Of a stretch of 64,000 nt of DNA, positions 10,041 to 18,310 are shown one piece after another. Position 1 is the stretch's first letter. Each line of letters opens with the position of its first letter. Source of the stretch: Jiella flava. Its GTDB lineage: Bacteria > Pseudomonadota > Alphaproteobacteria > Rhizobiales > Rhizobiaceae. The stretch lies in NCBI RefSeq assembly GCF_017349315.1, contig NZ_JAFMPP010000009.1:109732-173731 (forward strand), given 5' to 3'. Below the pieces are notes generated by a model. The model was not told the DNA's origin and ran no database searches. It was given only the letters and a program-made list of their open reading frames with translations. Both the position numbers and the translations under genes were made by a program.

Positions 10041-11296
10041 CGCAGATTTCGGCCGCTTGGGTCAAGGACGAGAGGCTTCAGGCGCTGCTCGTGGCGCTGG
10101 GCGAAGGGGACGACGAGGCGCGGGTCGTCGGCGGCGCGGTGCGCAACACGCTGATGGATCGCCCCGTCACCGACATCGACATCGCCACCACCACGCGGCC
10201 CGAAGAGACCATCCGGCGGGCCGAGGCGATCGGTCTCAAGACCGTGCCGACCGGCATTGCCCATGGCACGGTCACCGTCGTTTCCGACGGCCGGCCCTAT
10301 GAGGTGACGACCTTGCGGCGCGACATCGAGACCGATGGGCGCCATGCCGTCGTCACCTTCGGTCGCGACTGGCAGGCCGATGCCGAGCGGCGGGATTTCA
10401 CCATCAACGCGCTTTATGCCGACCGTGAAGGTCGGGTTCTCGATCTCGTCGGCGGGCTGGCGGATCTCGAGCGCGGCATGCTGCGCTTCATTGGCGACGC
10501 CGAGCAGCGGATCCTGGAGGACCGGCTGCGGATCCTGCGCTTCTTCCGGTTTTTCGCCTGGTACGGCCGTGGACGGCCGGACGCCGACGGGCTGCGCGCG
10601 GCTACCCGGCTGAAGGATGGGCTGACGAAGCTCTCGGCCGAGCGTGTCTGGAACGAGATGCGCAAGCTGCTTGCGGCGCCCGATCCCTCGCGGGCGCTCT
10701 TATGGATGCGCCAGACCGGCGCCTTGACGGTGGCGCTGCCGGAAAGCGAGCGCTGGGGCATTGATGACATCCACGCCCTTGTGGAAACCGAACGGGTCCG
10801 CGGCTGGGCGCCCGACGCGCTGCTGCGGCTGATGGCGATCGTTCCGCCGGACCCGGCCCGTCTCAGCGCTCTGTCCCAGCGCTTGAAGCTCGCCAATCAC
10901 GAGCGCGATCGGCTGCTCGCCTTTGCCAACGAACCGGAGCCTGATCCGGACGAAAGCGACCGGATGCTGAAGGCGCGGCTCTTCCTCGGCAACCGGCAGG
11001 CGAGCGAGGACCGGCTGCGGCTCGCTCTGGCCAAGGCTCAGGGTAAGGTGGCTGGCGATCCAGCGGCGCTCGAAACGGTGGCCAAGCTCACGGCGCGGCT
11101 GGCGACGGTCAACACTTTCACAGCTCCGAGCTTTCCGCTGAAAGGGGAGGATCTTCTGGCGAAGGGTTTCAGGTCGGGTCCGGTGCTCGGAAAGGAAATC
11201 GACCGCCTGAAGCAGATCTGGGTGAAAAGCGGATTCACTCTCGGGCGGGAAGATCTTCTTGCCGCTTCCACCTCGCCGGAAACGCAGGGCGATTGA
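10037..11296 (+). CDS. cca: CCA tRNA nucleotidyltransferase / poly(A) polymerase family
   Basis: 419 residues. The nucleotidyltransferase signature is clear: VVGGAVRNTLMDRPVTDIDIATTTRPEETIRRAEAIGLKTVPTGIAHGTVTVV, with the DxD of the metal site at TDIDIA. Then come YEVTTLRRDIETDGRH and RRDFTINALYAD, and the RNA-binding helical part with EDRLRILRFFRFFAWYG. It adds or repairs the 3'-CCA end of tRNAs in the cytoplasm. The length is normal for alphaproteobacterial class II enzymes. It is the third gene of a coupled set with DUF1285 and Nudix. It is followed by a dispersed repeat and a strong terminator. Confidence 0.95.
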   Translation: MTQISAAWVKDERLQALLVALGEGDDEARVVGGAVRNTLMDRPVTDIDIATTTRPEETIRRAEAIGLKTVPTGIAHGTVTVVSDGRPYEVTTLRRDIETDGRHAVVTFGRDWQADAERRDFTINALYADREGRVLDLVGGLADLERGMLRFIGDAEQRILEDRLRILRFFRFFAWYGRGRPDADGLRAATRLKDGLTKLSAERVWNEMRKLLAAPDPSRALLWMRQTGALTVALPESERWGIDDIHALVETERVRGWAPDALLRLMAIVPPDPARLSALSQRLKLANHERDRLLAFANEPEPDPDESDRMLKARLFLGNRQASEDRLRLALAKAQGKVAGDPAALETVAKLTARLATVNTFTAPSFPLKGEDLLAKGFRSGPVLGKEIDRLKQIWVKSGFTLGREDLLAASTSPETQGD

Positions 11297-11309
11297 GGCG
11301 CAAATGCTC

Positions 11310-11413
11310 CAGCATCGGCCCGACAATCGGAATCGATTTTCGGCAAAGCACGATGCGTCGATTCAAAGGGTGAGAGCGACCTTTCTGCGTCCGATCAGAC
11401 GCAGGGCGCTCTA
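11310..11413. repeat. dispersed intergenic repeat, copy 1 (104 bases)
   Basis: This stretch aligns without gaps to 50641-50744, about 89 of 104 bases identical by hand count. It carries two hairpins. The first is CCGACAATCG / CGATTTTCGG with a GAAT loop (11320-11343). The second is CTGCGTC / GACGCAG (inner) with AGAGCG / CGCTCT (outer), ending at 11412. It lies just after the cca stop. It resembles the short mosaic palindromic repeats common between rhizobial genes. Function is unknown; it could affect mRNA 3' ends. Confidence 0.8.
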
Positions 11414-11454
11414 AAATCGAGCGGCCCAAGTTCGCCCCGGCGGGCGTCGCGTTT

Positions 11455-11497
11455 AACAAGAACGGGCGGCGCCGTTTCAGCGCCGCCCGTTCTTGTT
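11455..11497. terminator. bidirectional intrinsic terminator between convergent genes
   Basis: A perfect 18-bp inverted repeat: AACAAGAACGGGCGGCGC at 11455-11472 pairs with 11480-11497 around a seven-base loop (CGTTTCA). It sits 20 bases past the stop of the 65-residue minus-strand gene and about 160 bases past cca. The U-rich segment is inside the stem foot (TTCTTGTT), so it can work on either strand. Confidence 0.88.
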
Positions 11498-11517
11498 ATT
11501 GCAGGCAAGATCGCGGT

Positions 11518-11715
11518 TCACGCCGCGTGTTCGGTCGCTGCTTCCGGACGTTCGACCATCTTCTCGCGAAACGAATCCATCATCGACGGACTGACACGCT
11601 CGATCCCAAGCGCGTTGGCTTGGGCGATCGCCTTGCGGATCACGCCGGCCTGGCTGTCGGATCGGATCACCCGGCGGCTACCGGAAAAAACCGCGCTGCA
11701 ATCAAGTTCGTACAT
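11518..11715 (-). CDS. small hypothetical protein (65 aa)
   Basis: Starts at the ATG at 11715, which has a strong GGGAGGA about six bases upstream; an in-frame ATG 30 bases earlier lacks this. The product begins MYELDCSAVFSGSRRVIRSD and continues with a mostly helical segment (VIRKAIAQANALGIERV). There is no signal peptide, membrane segment or recognised domain. The good ribosome site and the strong terminator 20 bases after its stop argue that it is a real gene. The AT-rich upstream region (11716-11898) probably carries its promoter. Function unknown. Confidence 0.65.
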   Translation of the reverse strand: MYELDCSAVFSGSRRVIRSDSQAGVIRKAIAQANALGIERVSPSMMDSFREKMVERPEAATEHAA

Positions 11716-11898
11716 CGTCGTTCCTCCCATTATCTTTCTGTTCATTATATAGGGGGAAAACGGCGAGAAAATTATATTGGTTCAATCACATAACGAATAT
11801 TTGCGTGGCTGACGACGGTCTTCGACGTCGTCGAATCGGCTGCACGCGGCTGTGGGGCGGCACGGGTCGACGTCTGATGCCGGCCCTCGCATGGCGCT

Positions 11899-12816
11899 CT
11901 ATGGCCACTTCACCACCGGCGGCATCGAGGACAGGATCGATTGGACGTTGCCGCCGGTCTTCAGGCCAAACAGCGTGCCGCGATCGTAAAGCAGATTGTA
12001 TTCGACATAGCGTCCGCGACGGATGAGTTGTTCCTCGCGATCCTCCTCGGTCCAAGGCAGCGGCGCGTTCTGCCGGACGATATGCGGATAGACGACCAGG
12101 AACGCCTTGCCGACGTCTCTGGTAAAGGCGAAGTCCTCGTCCCAGCCGCCGGCATCGTCGGCCGAATGCAGCCAATCATAGAAGATGCCGCCGATGCCGC
12201 GCGCCTCGTTGCGGTGAGGCAGGTAGAAATACTCGTCGCACCACTCCTTCAGCTTGTCGTAATCGGCAACGCGGCGGTGGCGGTCGCAGACGAATTTCAG
12301 CGCCCGGTGAAAGGCGAGGGAGTCTTCGTCGTCCTGAGTGCGGCGGCGATCGAGGGTCGGCGTCAGATCGGCACCGCCGCCGAACCACTGGCGAGTCGTT
12401 ACCACCATGCGGGTGTTCAGATGTACGGCCGGAATGTTCGGATTGTGCAGATGAGCGATCAGCGAAATGCCCGAGGCCCAGAAGGTCGGGTCTTCCTCGG
12501 CGCCTGGAATCTGCTTGCGGAATTCCGGTGAGAATTCGCCATGAACCGTGGAGACATGCACGCCGACCTTCTCGAACAGCCGGCCGCGCATCATCGACAT
12601 GACACCGCCGCCACCGCCGCCAACCTCGCCATCGCGGAACCATTCGGTCCGCTCGAAGCGGCCCGGCGTGTCCGATATTGCCTCGCCGAATTCGTCCTCC
12701 AGCGTCTCGAAGGCGATGCAGATGCGGTCGCGTAGCGCTTCGAACCAGGCCCGCGCCATCGCCTTTTTGTGCTCGATGTCCTCCGGCAGGCCTTTCGGCA
12801 GTTCTGGTCGTTCCAT
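11899..12816 (-). CDS. hemF: oxygen-dependent coproporphyrinogen III oxidase
   Basis: 305 residues, the normal length of HemF. Conserved segments include [67 protein letters not shown], and the C-terminal [25 protein letters not shown] and SSMPP. It oxidatively decarboxylates coproporphyrinogen III to protoporphyrinogen IX with O2 in the cytoplasm. This step feeds both haem and bacteriochlorophyll, so it serves the photosynthesis genes 16 kb away. It is transcribed alone. The 209-base gap upstream (12817-13025) is shared with the divergent small gene at 13026; I see no FnrL-type TTGAT-N4-ATCAA box there. Confidence 0.96.
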   Translation of the reverse strand: MERPELPKGLPEDIEHKKAMARAWFEALRDRICIAFETLEDEFGEAISDTPGRFERTEWFRDGEVGGGGGGVMSMMRGRLFEKVGVHVSTVHGEFSPEFRKQIPGAEEDPTFWASGISLIAHLHNPNIPAVHLNTRMVVTTRQWFGGGADLTPTLDRRRTQDDEDSLAFHRALKFVCDRHRRVADYDKLKEWCDEYFYLPHRNEARGIGGIFYDWLHSADDAGGWDEDFAFTRDVGKAFLVVYPHIVRQNAPLPWTEEDREEQLIRRGRYVEYNLLYDRGTLFGLKTGGNVQSILSSMPPVVKWP

Positions 12817-13025
12817 GCTGGACTTGCCCGTCTGTTCTCGATCGTCTGCGGTGTTTTCACGCCCGGCGCCGTGGCAGCCCGACCACCCGCATCAGCGGCG
12901 GCGAACGGGCCGGATCATTGCGCGAACGGGCGGAACGCCACCGAGCCTTTTCGATTCGTTATCTCTTCACCGAGACACTATCTGCAAGACAGATTGATAA
13001 GAACCCGCATTCATCCGGAGTCCCC

Positions 13026-13292
13026 ATGTCCCCGCTCGGCCGGCCACCGCTCGACGGATTGAAGCGCCAGCTTTTGCGTCGCCGTGAGCAACGCGCCGGC
13101 GAGGCCCGAGCGACGCACGACAATTTTGTCCGCGAGACCTTTACCATGGAGCGGGCAGCGGCTCGCCAAAAAGCGCGCGAGTGGTTCAAGAAATATCCGA
13201 AGGCCGCCTATTGGACGCAGGTCGAAAGCTGGCGGCAGCTTCCCGACCAGCGGATCGAGTTCACCATGCGCCGTTTGCCGACGGCCGATTGA
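13026..13292 (+). CDS. small basic conserved hypothetical protein (88 aa)
   Basis: The ATG at 13026 has a CGGAG six bases upstream and is preferred over longer in-frame starts that have none. The product begins MSPLGRPPLDGLKRQLLRRRE and contains the central segment MERAAARQKAREWFKKYPKAAYWTQVESWRQLPDQRIEF. It is arginine-rich, soluble and without a recognised domain. The aromatic WFKKYPKAAYWTQVESW block looks like a conserved core rather than random translation. It lies between hemF (divergent) and trmL (convergent). Function unknown. Confidence 0.6.
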   Translation: MSPLGRPPLDGLKRQLLRRREQRAGEARATHDNFVRETFTMERAAARQKAREWFKKYPKAAYWTQVESWRQLPDQRIEFTMRRLPTAD

Positions 13293-13336
13293 GGCGCGAG
13301 CATTCGAGACATTTGCCGCCAAGCGGGCGACGACGC

Positions 13337-13804
13337 TTAAGCGTCGAGCAACCAGCCGCCCTGGCGCATCGCTTCGGCGGCGACGATCCCCGCCGAAACG
13401 GCAAGATTGAGTGAGCGGGCGCCCGCCGCCATCGGGATCGTCAGGCGCGCATCGGCTCTGGCATGGACATCATCGGGAACGCCGGCGCTTTCGCGGCCGA
13501 AGAGCAGCCTGTCGTTTTCTTGGAAGACGAAGTCGCTGTAGGTCGTCGTCGCTTTTGTCGTCAAGAGAACGATACGGCCTGGCCGTTGCTCGCAATCGGC
13601 GAGGAAGGCGCTCCAATCGACGTGGCGTTTGAGGGTCGCCATCGCCGCATAGTCCATGCCGGCCCGTTTCAGCGCCCGGTCGGAGCTGTCGAAGCCGGCC
13701 GGCTCGATGAGTTCGACGGTCAGGCCGAAACAGGCGGCAAGACGAAGGATGGTTCCGGTGTTGCCGGCGATGTCCGGTTGGTAGAGCACGATCGACGGGC
13801 ACAT
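13337..13804 (-). CDS. trmL: tRNA (cytidine/uridine-34-2'-O)-methyltransferase
   Basis: 155 residues, the normal length of the TrmL (YibK) subgroup of SPOUT methyltransferases. The motifs are IVLYQPDIAGNTGTILRLAA (motif 1), LLFGRESAGVP (motif 2) and the knotted C-terminal SAM site RLTIPMAAGARSLNLAVSAGIVAAEAMRQ (motif 3). It 2'-O-methylates the wobble base of tRNA-Leu isoacceptors using SAM. The start has a good GGAGGG upstream. The stop overlaps a 16-bp perfect palindrome CGACGCTTAAGCGTCG at 13331-13346, which may terminate transcription between the convergent genes. Confidence 0.93.
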   Translation of the reverse strand: MCPSIVLYQPDIAGNTGTILRLAACFGLTVELIEPAGFDSSDRALKRAGMDYAAMATLKRHVDWSAFLADCEQRPGRIVLLTTKATTTYSDFVFQENDRLLFGRESAGVPDDVHARADARLTIPMAAGARSLNLAVSAGIVAAEAMRQGGWLLDA

Positions 13805-13982
13805 CGGCCCTCCTTCAGAAAACGGGCATCTTGTCGTAATGTTTGGCTATAGAGGCCGCTCATACCAAATTTGCGCGCGACCGGTCAGTCTTGGCGGCAT
13901 CGGCCGCTCCGGCCGCTGCAACGGGTCGTGCGGCAACCATGGGCACACAGCGAGATTGCGGGCGGATAGACCAAGACGACGG

Positions 13983-15218
13983 ATGCAGATGCCGGTCGCG
14001 GCCTTCGCGGCGCTGCTTGGCCGTGCCCGGCAGCGAGCGCGGACGATCCCGGCGACGGCGCGCGCGCTTGATCTGCGACGCCGGTTGGCGATGGCGCTGG
14101 CGTCGGTCAGGTCGGGTGGAGCGACCGTCAAGGTTAAAGTCATCGCCGTTGCGGGTCGCGCCGCCGTCTTAACGAAGCTGGCAGCAGCGCTTGTCAAACG
14201 CGGTTCGCGTCGCCGGGCCGGCAAGGCCAAGCCGCCGTCGGCCGCCACTCACTGGACCGGGCCGGCCGCAGCCGAGCGTCAATCCGGCAAACGGCTGCTG
14301 CTCGGCGAGACGGCTGGTTTGGCAACGCGGCTTTGCCTGGTCGCGCTGTTCATCGCGGCGGGCGCTGCGGCGCTGTTTCTCAACACCGACGCCGGGGACG
14401 AAGTCGTCGAACAGCTGCACCGCGCGGCCGCGACCGGCGGGATCTTCGGCGACGACATCCCGTCGCCGGACGCTGCCGGCGGCAAAGGCGGTGCGGCGCG
14501 GCCGCAGGCGGCGTCGTCCGTCGCCCCGATCCTGCTGTCGCCGCCCGAGCCTGACACCGCCCAGACCTTCGTGCGCCTGGCGATGACCGATCCCAAGCGG
14601 CTCTGCAAGGCGGTCGATCCGACCAAGGGTCTCATGCAGTGGCATGAAAGCCCGGCTCTCAAAGGGCAATGGGAGTGCGATGCGACCGGCAATCTGGATG
14701 GCACGCGCGTCGTCGAGAAGGACGTCGAGGATGGGGCCGACGTCCCCGATCAAAATGCCGTCTACGTGCCGAAGCTGCCGACGGAGCCGCAGCTCTTCGT
14801 CATTGCCCGAGGCGCCGAGAAGGACACGATCGGCAGCCTGCGCATCAAATTGATCGCCGACGGTGAGTCAAAGGCGAAACGCGGCGCCACGCGCTTGTCG
14901 ATGCTGACGGGAAAGCTGTTCGATGTTTTGCAGTGGCAACCGCCGGACGGCATGCTCACTGATTTGGCCCAGCTCTATCCCTTCGATCGAACGCAACTGG
15001 GAACCCGGCTGAAGTTCAGCCGTGAGGACAGTCCGGGCTGGCAGTACAATCTGATCATCATCTTCCCGGATTCGCGCAAATATCGACAGGAATCAGCGTT
15101 CCGAGAGGCCGAACAGGCGCCGCCGGCGGTGCCGGTGCCGGCGCCGAACTTGGATACGGACCCACAGGCTGGCGCTCCGGCAGAAGGAACGCCGTTGCCT
15201 CCGCAAACACAACCATGA
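13983..15218 (+). CDS. membrane-anchored hypothetical protein, proline-rich tail
   Basis: About 411 residues from the ATG at 13983. An ATG at 13989 and an open frame back to 13839 are alternatives, and none has a convincing ribosome site. A basic N-terminal region precedes one hydrophobic segment (LCLVALFIAAGAAALFLNT), so the C-terminal ~270 residues are probably periplasmic. That part has a cohesive domain (TFVRLAMTDPKRLCKAVDPTKGLMQWHES ... EDSPGWQYNLIIIFPDSRKYRQ) with two cysteines that could pair. It ends in a proline/alanine-rich tail. I do not recognise the family. It is divergent from trmL and convergent with the DUF2336 gene. Confidence 0.7.
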   Translation: MQMPVAAFAALLGRARQRARTIPATARALDLRRRLAMALASVRSGGATVKVKVIAVAGRAAVLTKLAAALVKRGSRRRAGKAKPPSAATHWTGPAAAERQSGKRLLLGETAGLATRLCLVALFIAAGAAALFLNTDAGDEVVEQLHRAAATGGIFGDDIPSPDAAGGKGGAARPQAASSVAPILLSPPEPDTAQTFVRLAMTDPKRLCKAVDPTKGLMQWHESPALKGQWECDATGNLDGTRVVEKDVEDGADVPDQNAVYVPKLPTEPQLFVIARGAEKDTIGSLRIKLIADGESKAKRGATRLSMLTGKLFDVLQWQPPDGMLTDLAQLYPFDRTQLGTRLKFSREDSPGWQYNLIIIFPDSRKYRQESAFREAEQAPPAVPVPAPNLDTDPQAGAPAEGTPLPPQTQP

Positions 15219-15265
15219 GGCCGGGCCGATGCCTGCGTCCGACAGAACGCACAAAGCCCGATGCG

Positions 15266-16327
15266 TCAGCGCTTGCGTCCGGAGGTGTTGACCGTTGCCG
15301 TGCTCGGGGCGTTCCGGCGGCGACCAAAGGCGACAGGCCGGTGGCTCGACGCGACTCGATAGCCGGCGCCGCCATCCTCGGCGTGGAGAGGCTGATGGGG
15401 GGCCGGGTTGTGGCCTGCAGGGGCGATTGAACGCAGCGGAAGGCCGAGTTCGCGGCAGCAGTCTTCGACGGTGATGGCGCGAAAGAACCGGCGCAGATCC
15501 TCAAAGGCGGTGATGTCGCGGCCGGCGGTCTCGTGAACGAGCATCGCGATGCTCATCGTATCCCCAGTTTGCAGCCCTAAAAGCTTCAAGGCGGCGGCGA
15601 GGGAGTGTCCGTGCTCGTCGCGCCACAGCTGATCCGCGGCGGCTTTGGGCAGCGACAGCATTGCCGCGATCGTCGCCAGACACCGCTCCCTCGCGCCGCT
15701 GCGGGCGGCGGCCATCAGGCCTTCATGTGTCAGGGTGAGCGAGGCTTCGCCGGCGGGCGGCGGCTGCAAGCGTTCGGACGTCGTCGCCTTCCCCGCCTTT
15801 GTGGCGCCGCCGGTCCTGCGGCTGGCAAGGGCCCGCAGCGCGTCGCGGGCTGCCGCCGCGCTGCGCAGTGGCGCTTCGGCGCCGCCGCTGTCGCCCGTTT
15901 CCTGTTCCTGTCGCGCAGCGGGGCGAGATCGCATTGCCGTCGTTGCAGCGGGCCGCTTGTCGCGCGCGCCACGATCTTCGCGAGCGGTGTGCCGGCTGTT
16001 GAGCAAGGCCGCGTCGTGTTCGGTCAGACAGGGACTCGAAAATAGGAATGGCGCCGAAATGTCCGCCGGCTCGGCCAGGATCAGCGTGACGATGGCGCGG
16101 GGGAGATCGGGTTTGTTTGCGAGGGCGATCGCCAAGTCGCGCTTGGTTTCGACTGACAGCTTGTCCCAGGTCGACGTGATCAGGCGGGAAAATTCGGCAC
16201 TGTGGCTCGCGCCGGGCCGGCGCAGATCGAGATAGCCGGCGACCGCCGCCTTAACGATCGTGTCGAAGGCATGGCGTCCCTGCCGGGTCTCGAGCGTACG
16301 GAAGATGCGTGGCATCTTGTCGGCCAT
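15266..16327 (-). CDS. DUF2336 domain protein
   Basis: 353 residues from the ATG at 16327, which has GCGGAG six bases upstream; the frame extends to 16453 without a better start. The pattern (FSRLITSTWDKLSVETKRDLAIALANKPDLPRAIVTLILAEPADISAPFLFSSPCLTEHD) matches DUF2336, helical repeat-like proteins frequent in Rhizobiales. A low-complexity Arg/Ala-rich linker (about residues 120-190) is followed by a second helical part (RCLATIAAMLSLPKAAADQLWRDEHGHSLAAALKLLGL). No catalytic motif is visible. Signalling or scaffolding roles have been proposed for the family, but nothing here decides it. Confidence 0.85.
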   Translation of the reverse strand: MADKMPRIFRTLETRQGRHAFDTIVKAAVAGYLDLRRPGASHSAEFSRLITSTWDKLSVETKRDLAIALANKPDLPRAIVTLILAEPADISAPFLFSSPCLTEHDAALLNSRHTAREDRGARDKRPAATTAMRSRPAARQEQETGDSGGAEAPLRSAAAARDALRALASRRTGGATKAGKATTSERLQPPPAGEASLTLTHEGLMAAARSGARERCLATIAAMLSLPKAAADQLWRDEHGHSLAAALKLLGLQTGDTMSIAMLVHETAGRDITAFEDLRRFFRAITVEDCCRELGLPLRSIAPAGHNPAPHQPLHAEDGGAGYRVASSHRPVAFGRRRNAPSTATVNTSGRKR

Positions 16328-16562
16328 GGCGCTCCGCTCAACCTGCTCTGAGCCCTGCCGAAGCTCGGACACGCTGCCCTGCTCGCATCCACCCAACCGC
16401 GCCGTTGCGTGAATTTGATCACAGGGCATTTCGAAGCGGTGCCGCAACATCACGAAGGGACGTTTCTAAAGATTTTGGATAGGTTTACGCAAGATTTCTT
16501 AGCAACCTGTTAACTCTGGTCGGGTGCGCTGTGAGCACTCATCCATCCGCCGAGAGACAGTC

Positions 16563-16850
16563 ATGGCGCGGCACGTTGACGAGGTGAAACGAATGGGCGT
16601 GATCCTAAATTTTCGACGAGGGTCGGCCGACCAGGAAACGGCCGGTCCAAATGCGGTTGTGCAATGCGCGACGGCGCGTTGGGTCCGAGACGGGCGGACC
16701 AATGAGATTAGGGCCGGAGAGGGGAGCGTCGTGATCCTGCCCTGTGTCCGCTATGAGCGGTGCGAGGGACAGCTATCGCCGCGACCGCGAATCCGGCGCA
16801 GCGACGACGGCGATCCGGCGGAGTGCGCTGTCGCGGTCCGACAGCCGTGA
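16563..16850 (+). CDS. possible small hypothetical protein (95 aa)
   Basis: A short open frame from the ATG at 16563 (MARHVDEVKRMGVILNFRRG), preceded by GAGAGACAG. There is no recognised domain, and the C-terminal part becomes arginine-rich, as random GC-rich translation often does. It lies in the 597-base gap 16328-16924 between the DUF2336 gene and the DUF1254-like gene, in which I see nothing else convincing. The AT-richer stretch just before it (16470-16520) could be a promoter for this frame or for the divergent DUF2336 gene. Confidence 0.3.
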   Translation: MARHVDEVKRMGVILNFRRGSADQETAGPNAVVQCATARWVRDGRTNEIRAGEGSVVILPCVRYERCEGQLSPRPRIRRSDDGDPAECAVAVRQP

Positions 16851-16924
16851 CGCTGCGATCGTCCGTGACGGCAACAGAACGATCCGCCGGAAGAAGACGG
16901 GTGCCCGCTATCTTGAGTGCGGGA

Positions 16925-17614
16925 TCACTGCGCCGTGCGGCCGGTCGTGGTTGGCTGTGGTGATGAGGTTGCCGGCGACGCGCGTCCTGCAGCTGTGCCG
17001 GACTTGTGAATCGCGTCCGTCGACAAGGCGTCGTCTAACGGTGCCGGCTGGCATTTGATCGAGCTGATGAAGGCGTCGATCGACGGGCGCTTGCTTTCCT
17101 CGTCCACCAGCATCCGAATGGTCATATAGCCGGAGCTCATCTCGACCTCGACGGGGATCTGGGTCTCAGGCGCGTCCTCGATCGCCGACTTGTCGACCAA
17201 CTGGTCGCGCGTTCCCACCATCAGGTCGAAGGCATTGTCGACCGCCGAGCGGTCGTTGATGCTGTAGAGATTGTCGCCCTGGCGATTGTAGATCGAAGCC
17301 GACCAGAAGGCTGGATCGCGTTGGCTGGCGACGATCCGCACTGGGCCGTTGGCGAGCGAGAAGCGGCAGCCGGCTGTCAAAAACGCGGGATCGACGAAGG
17401 CGAAATCGCCGATCGGCGCGTCCGTTGTCGCAAGGGCCGGGTTGGGATCGGCGTCGAGCGCCTCGACCCGCACCAGCTGATTGAGCGTGCCGATTTCGGC
17501 CAGCCGGCTCCAGGCATTGCGCCGGGCGACGTCGGGCATGGTGAAGATCACTGCGATGTGGACCAGCCCGGCGCCGACGACGCCGATCAAGATGGCGAGG
17601 ATCAGCTTACCCAC
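16925..17614 (-). CDS. DUF1254-like membrane-anchored protein
   Basis: 229 residues. An N-terminal hydrophobic segment (LILAILIGVVGAGLVHIAVIF) acts as a membrane anchor or uncleaved signal. It is followed by DVARRNAWSRLAEIG, FAFVDPAFLTAGCRFSLANGPVRI and FWSASIYNRQGDNLYSINDRSA, a pattern found in DUF1254-type proteins paired with DUF1214 partners. The tail is Ser/Thr/Pro-rich. Its start overlaps the end of the upstream DUF1214 gene by eight bases (17607-17614), so the two are co-translated. The function of such pairs is unknown; they probably act in the envelope. Confidence 0.8.
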   Translation of the reverse strand: MGKLILAILIGVVGAGLVHIAVIFTMPDVARRNAWSRLAEIGTLNQLVRVEALDADPNPALATTDAPIGDFAFVDPAFLTAGCRFSLANGPVRIVASQRDPAFWSASIYNRQGDNLYSINDRSAVDNAFDLMVGTRDQLVDKSAIEDAPETQIPVEVEMSSGYMTIRMLVDEESKRPSIDAFISSIKCQPAPLDDALSTDAIHKSGTAAGRASPATSSPQPTTTGRTAQ

Positions 17615-18191
17615 GGCGGCATTCCTCGCGGTGGATCGTGGGCAAAGTCAGGCTGGACGCGCCGCTCTCGGCGCTCGCGGGTGTATCGTAGAGCGCCAGC
17701 ACCAGGATCATCTGCCCTGTACCCGAGGTGGCGAGCCAGTTGCCGGCCCGGGCCGTCGGACCGACGGCGATCGCGAAGGAATTGTCGTCGTTGCGCATCA
17801 GATTGTTCGAGGTCAGCCAGCCCGGTCGGCCTGCCGCCGGGGTGATGAGCTGGCCCTCGGGCATGTAAGCGGCAAGGGTAAAGATCCGCGCCGGCGGTGT
17901 CGTGCCTTCGATCGAATAGCTGCATTCGCGGCGCAAGGGCTGGCCGCTGTCGTCGGCCGAGCCGCGAAACTGGATGCCCTCGCCGATGCCGAGATTGAGA
18001 TTGCCGATCATCGCCAGGCGCGCCTTCGAATAGGGATCGGCGTCGGGCGCGCCGGCAAAGGGCGTCGCCTTCCACTGGCCGACCTCGACAGTCGCGATCT
18101 CGGACGATTCTTTGACGGCCCATTTTGCCGACCAGCCGCCGAGATAAAGGGCGATGCCGACGGCGATCATGACGAGGAGTGTGAACTGCAT
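17607..18191 (-). CDS. DUF1214-like membrane-anchored protein
   Basis: 194 residues, with an N-terminal membrane segment (FTLLVMIAVGIALYLGGWSAKW). Conserved parts include DPYSKARLAMIGNLNLGIGEGIQF, RRECSYSIEGTTPPARIFTLAAY and NNLMRNDDNSFAIAVGPTARAGNWLAT, matching the DUF1214 family. It is the upstream member of a two-gene unit with the DUF1254-like protein and lies 119 bases downstream of the penicillin-binding protein gene on the same strand. No catalytic role is known to me. Confidence 0.83.
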   Translation of the reverse strand: MQFTLLVMIAVGIALYLGGWSAKWAVKESSEIATVEVGQWKATPFAGAPDADPYSKARLAMIGNLNLGIGEGIQFRGSADDSGQPLRRECSYSIEGTTPPARIFTLAAYMPEGQLITPAAGRPGWLTSNNLMRNDDNSFAIAVGPTARAGNWLATSGTGQMILVLALYDTPASAESGASSLTLPTIHREECRRG

Positions 18192-18310
18192 CGGCTCGGT
18201 TTCACGCGGGCGGCTGCGATCCGCGCCCCCGCTCAGTCTGTGTTGTCGGTCCGTGATCGCGGTTTGAATGGGCTGGCGGGATCGATGGGCGCGCGGGATG
18301 GATGAAAAGA

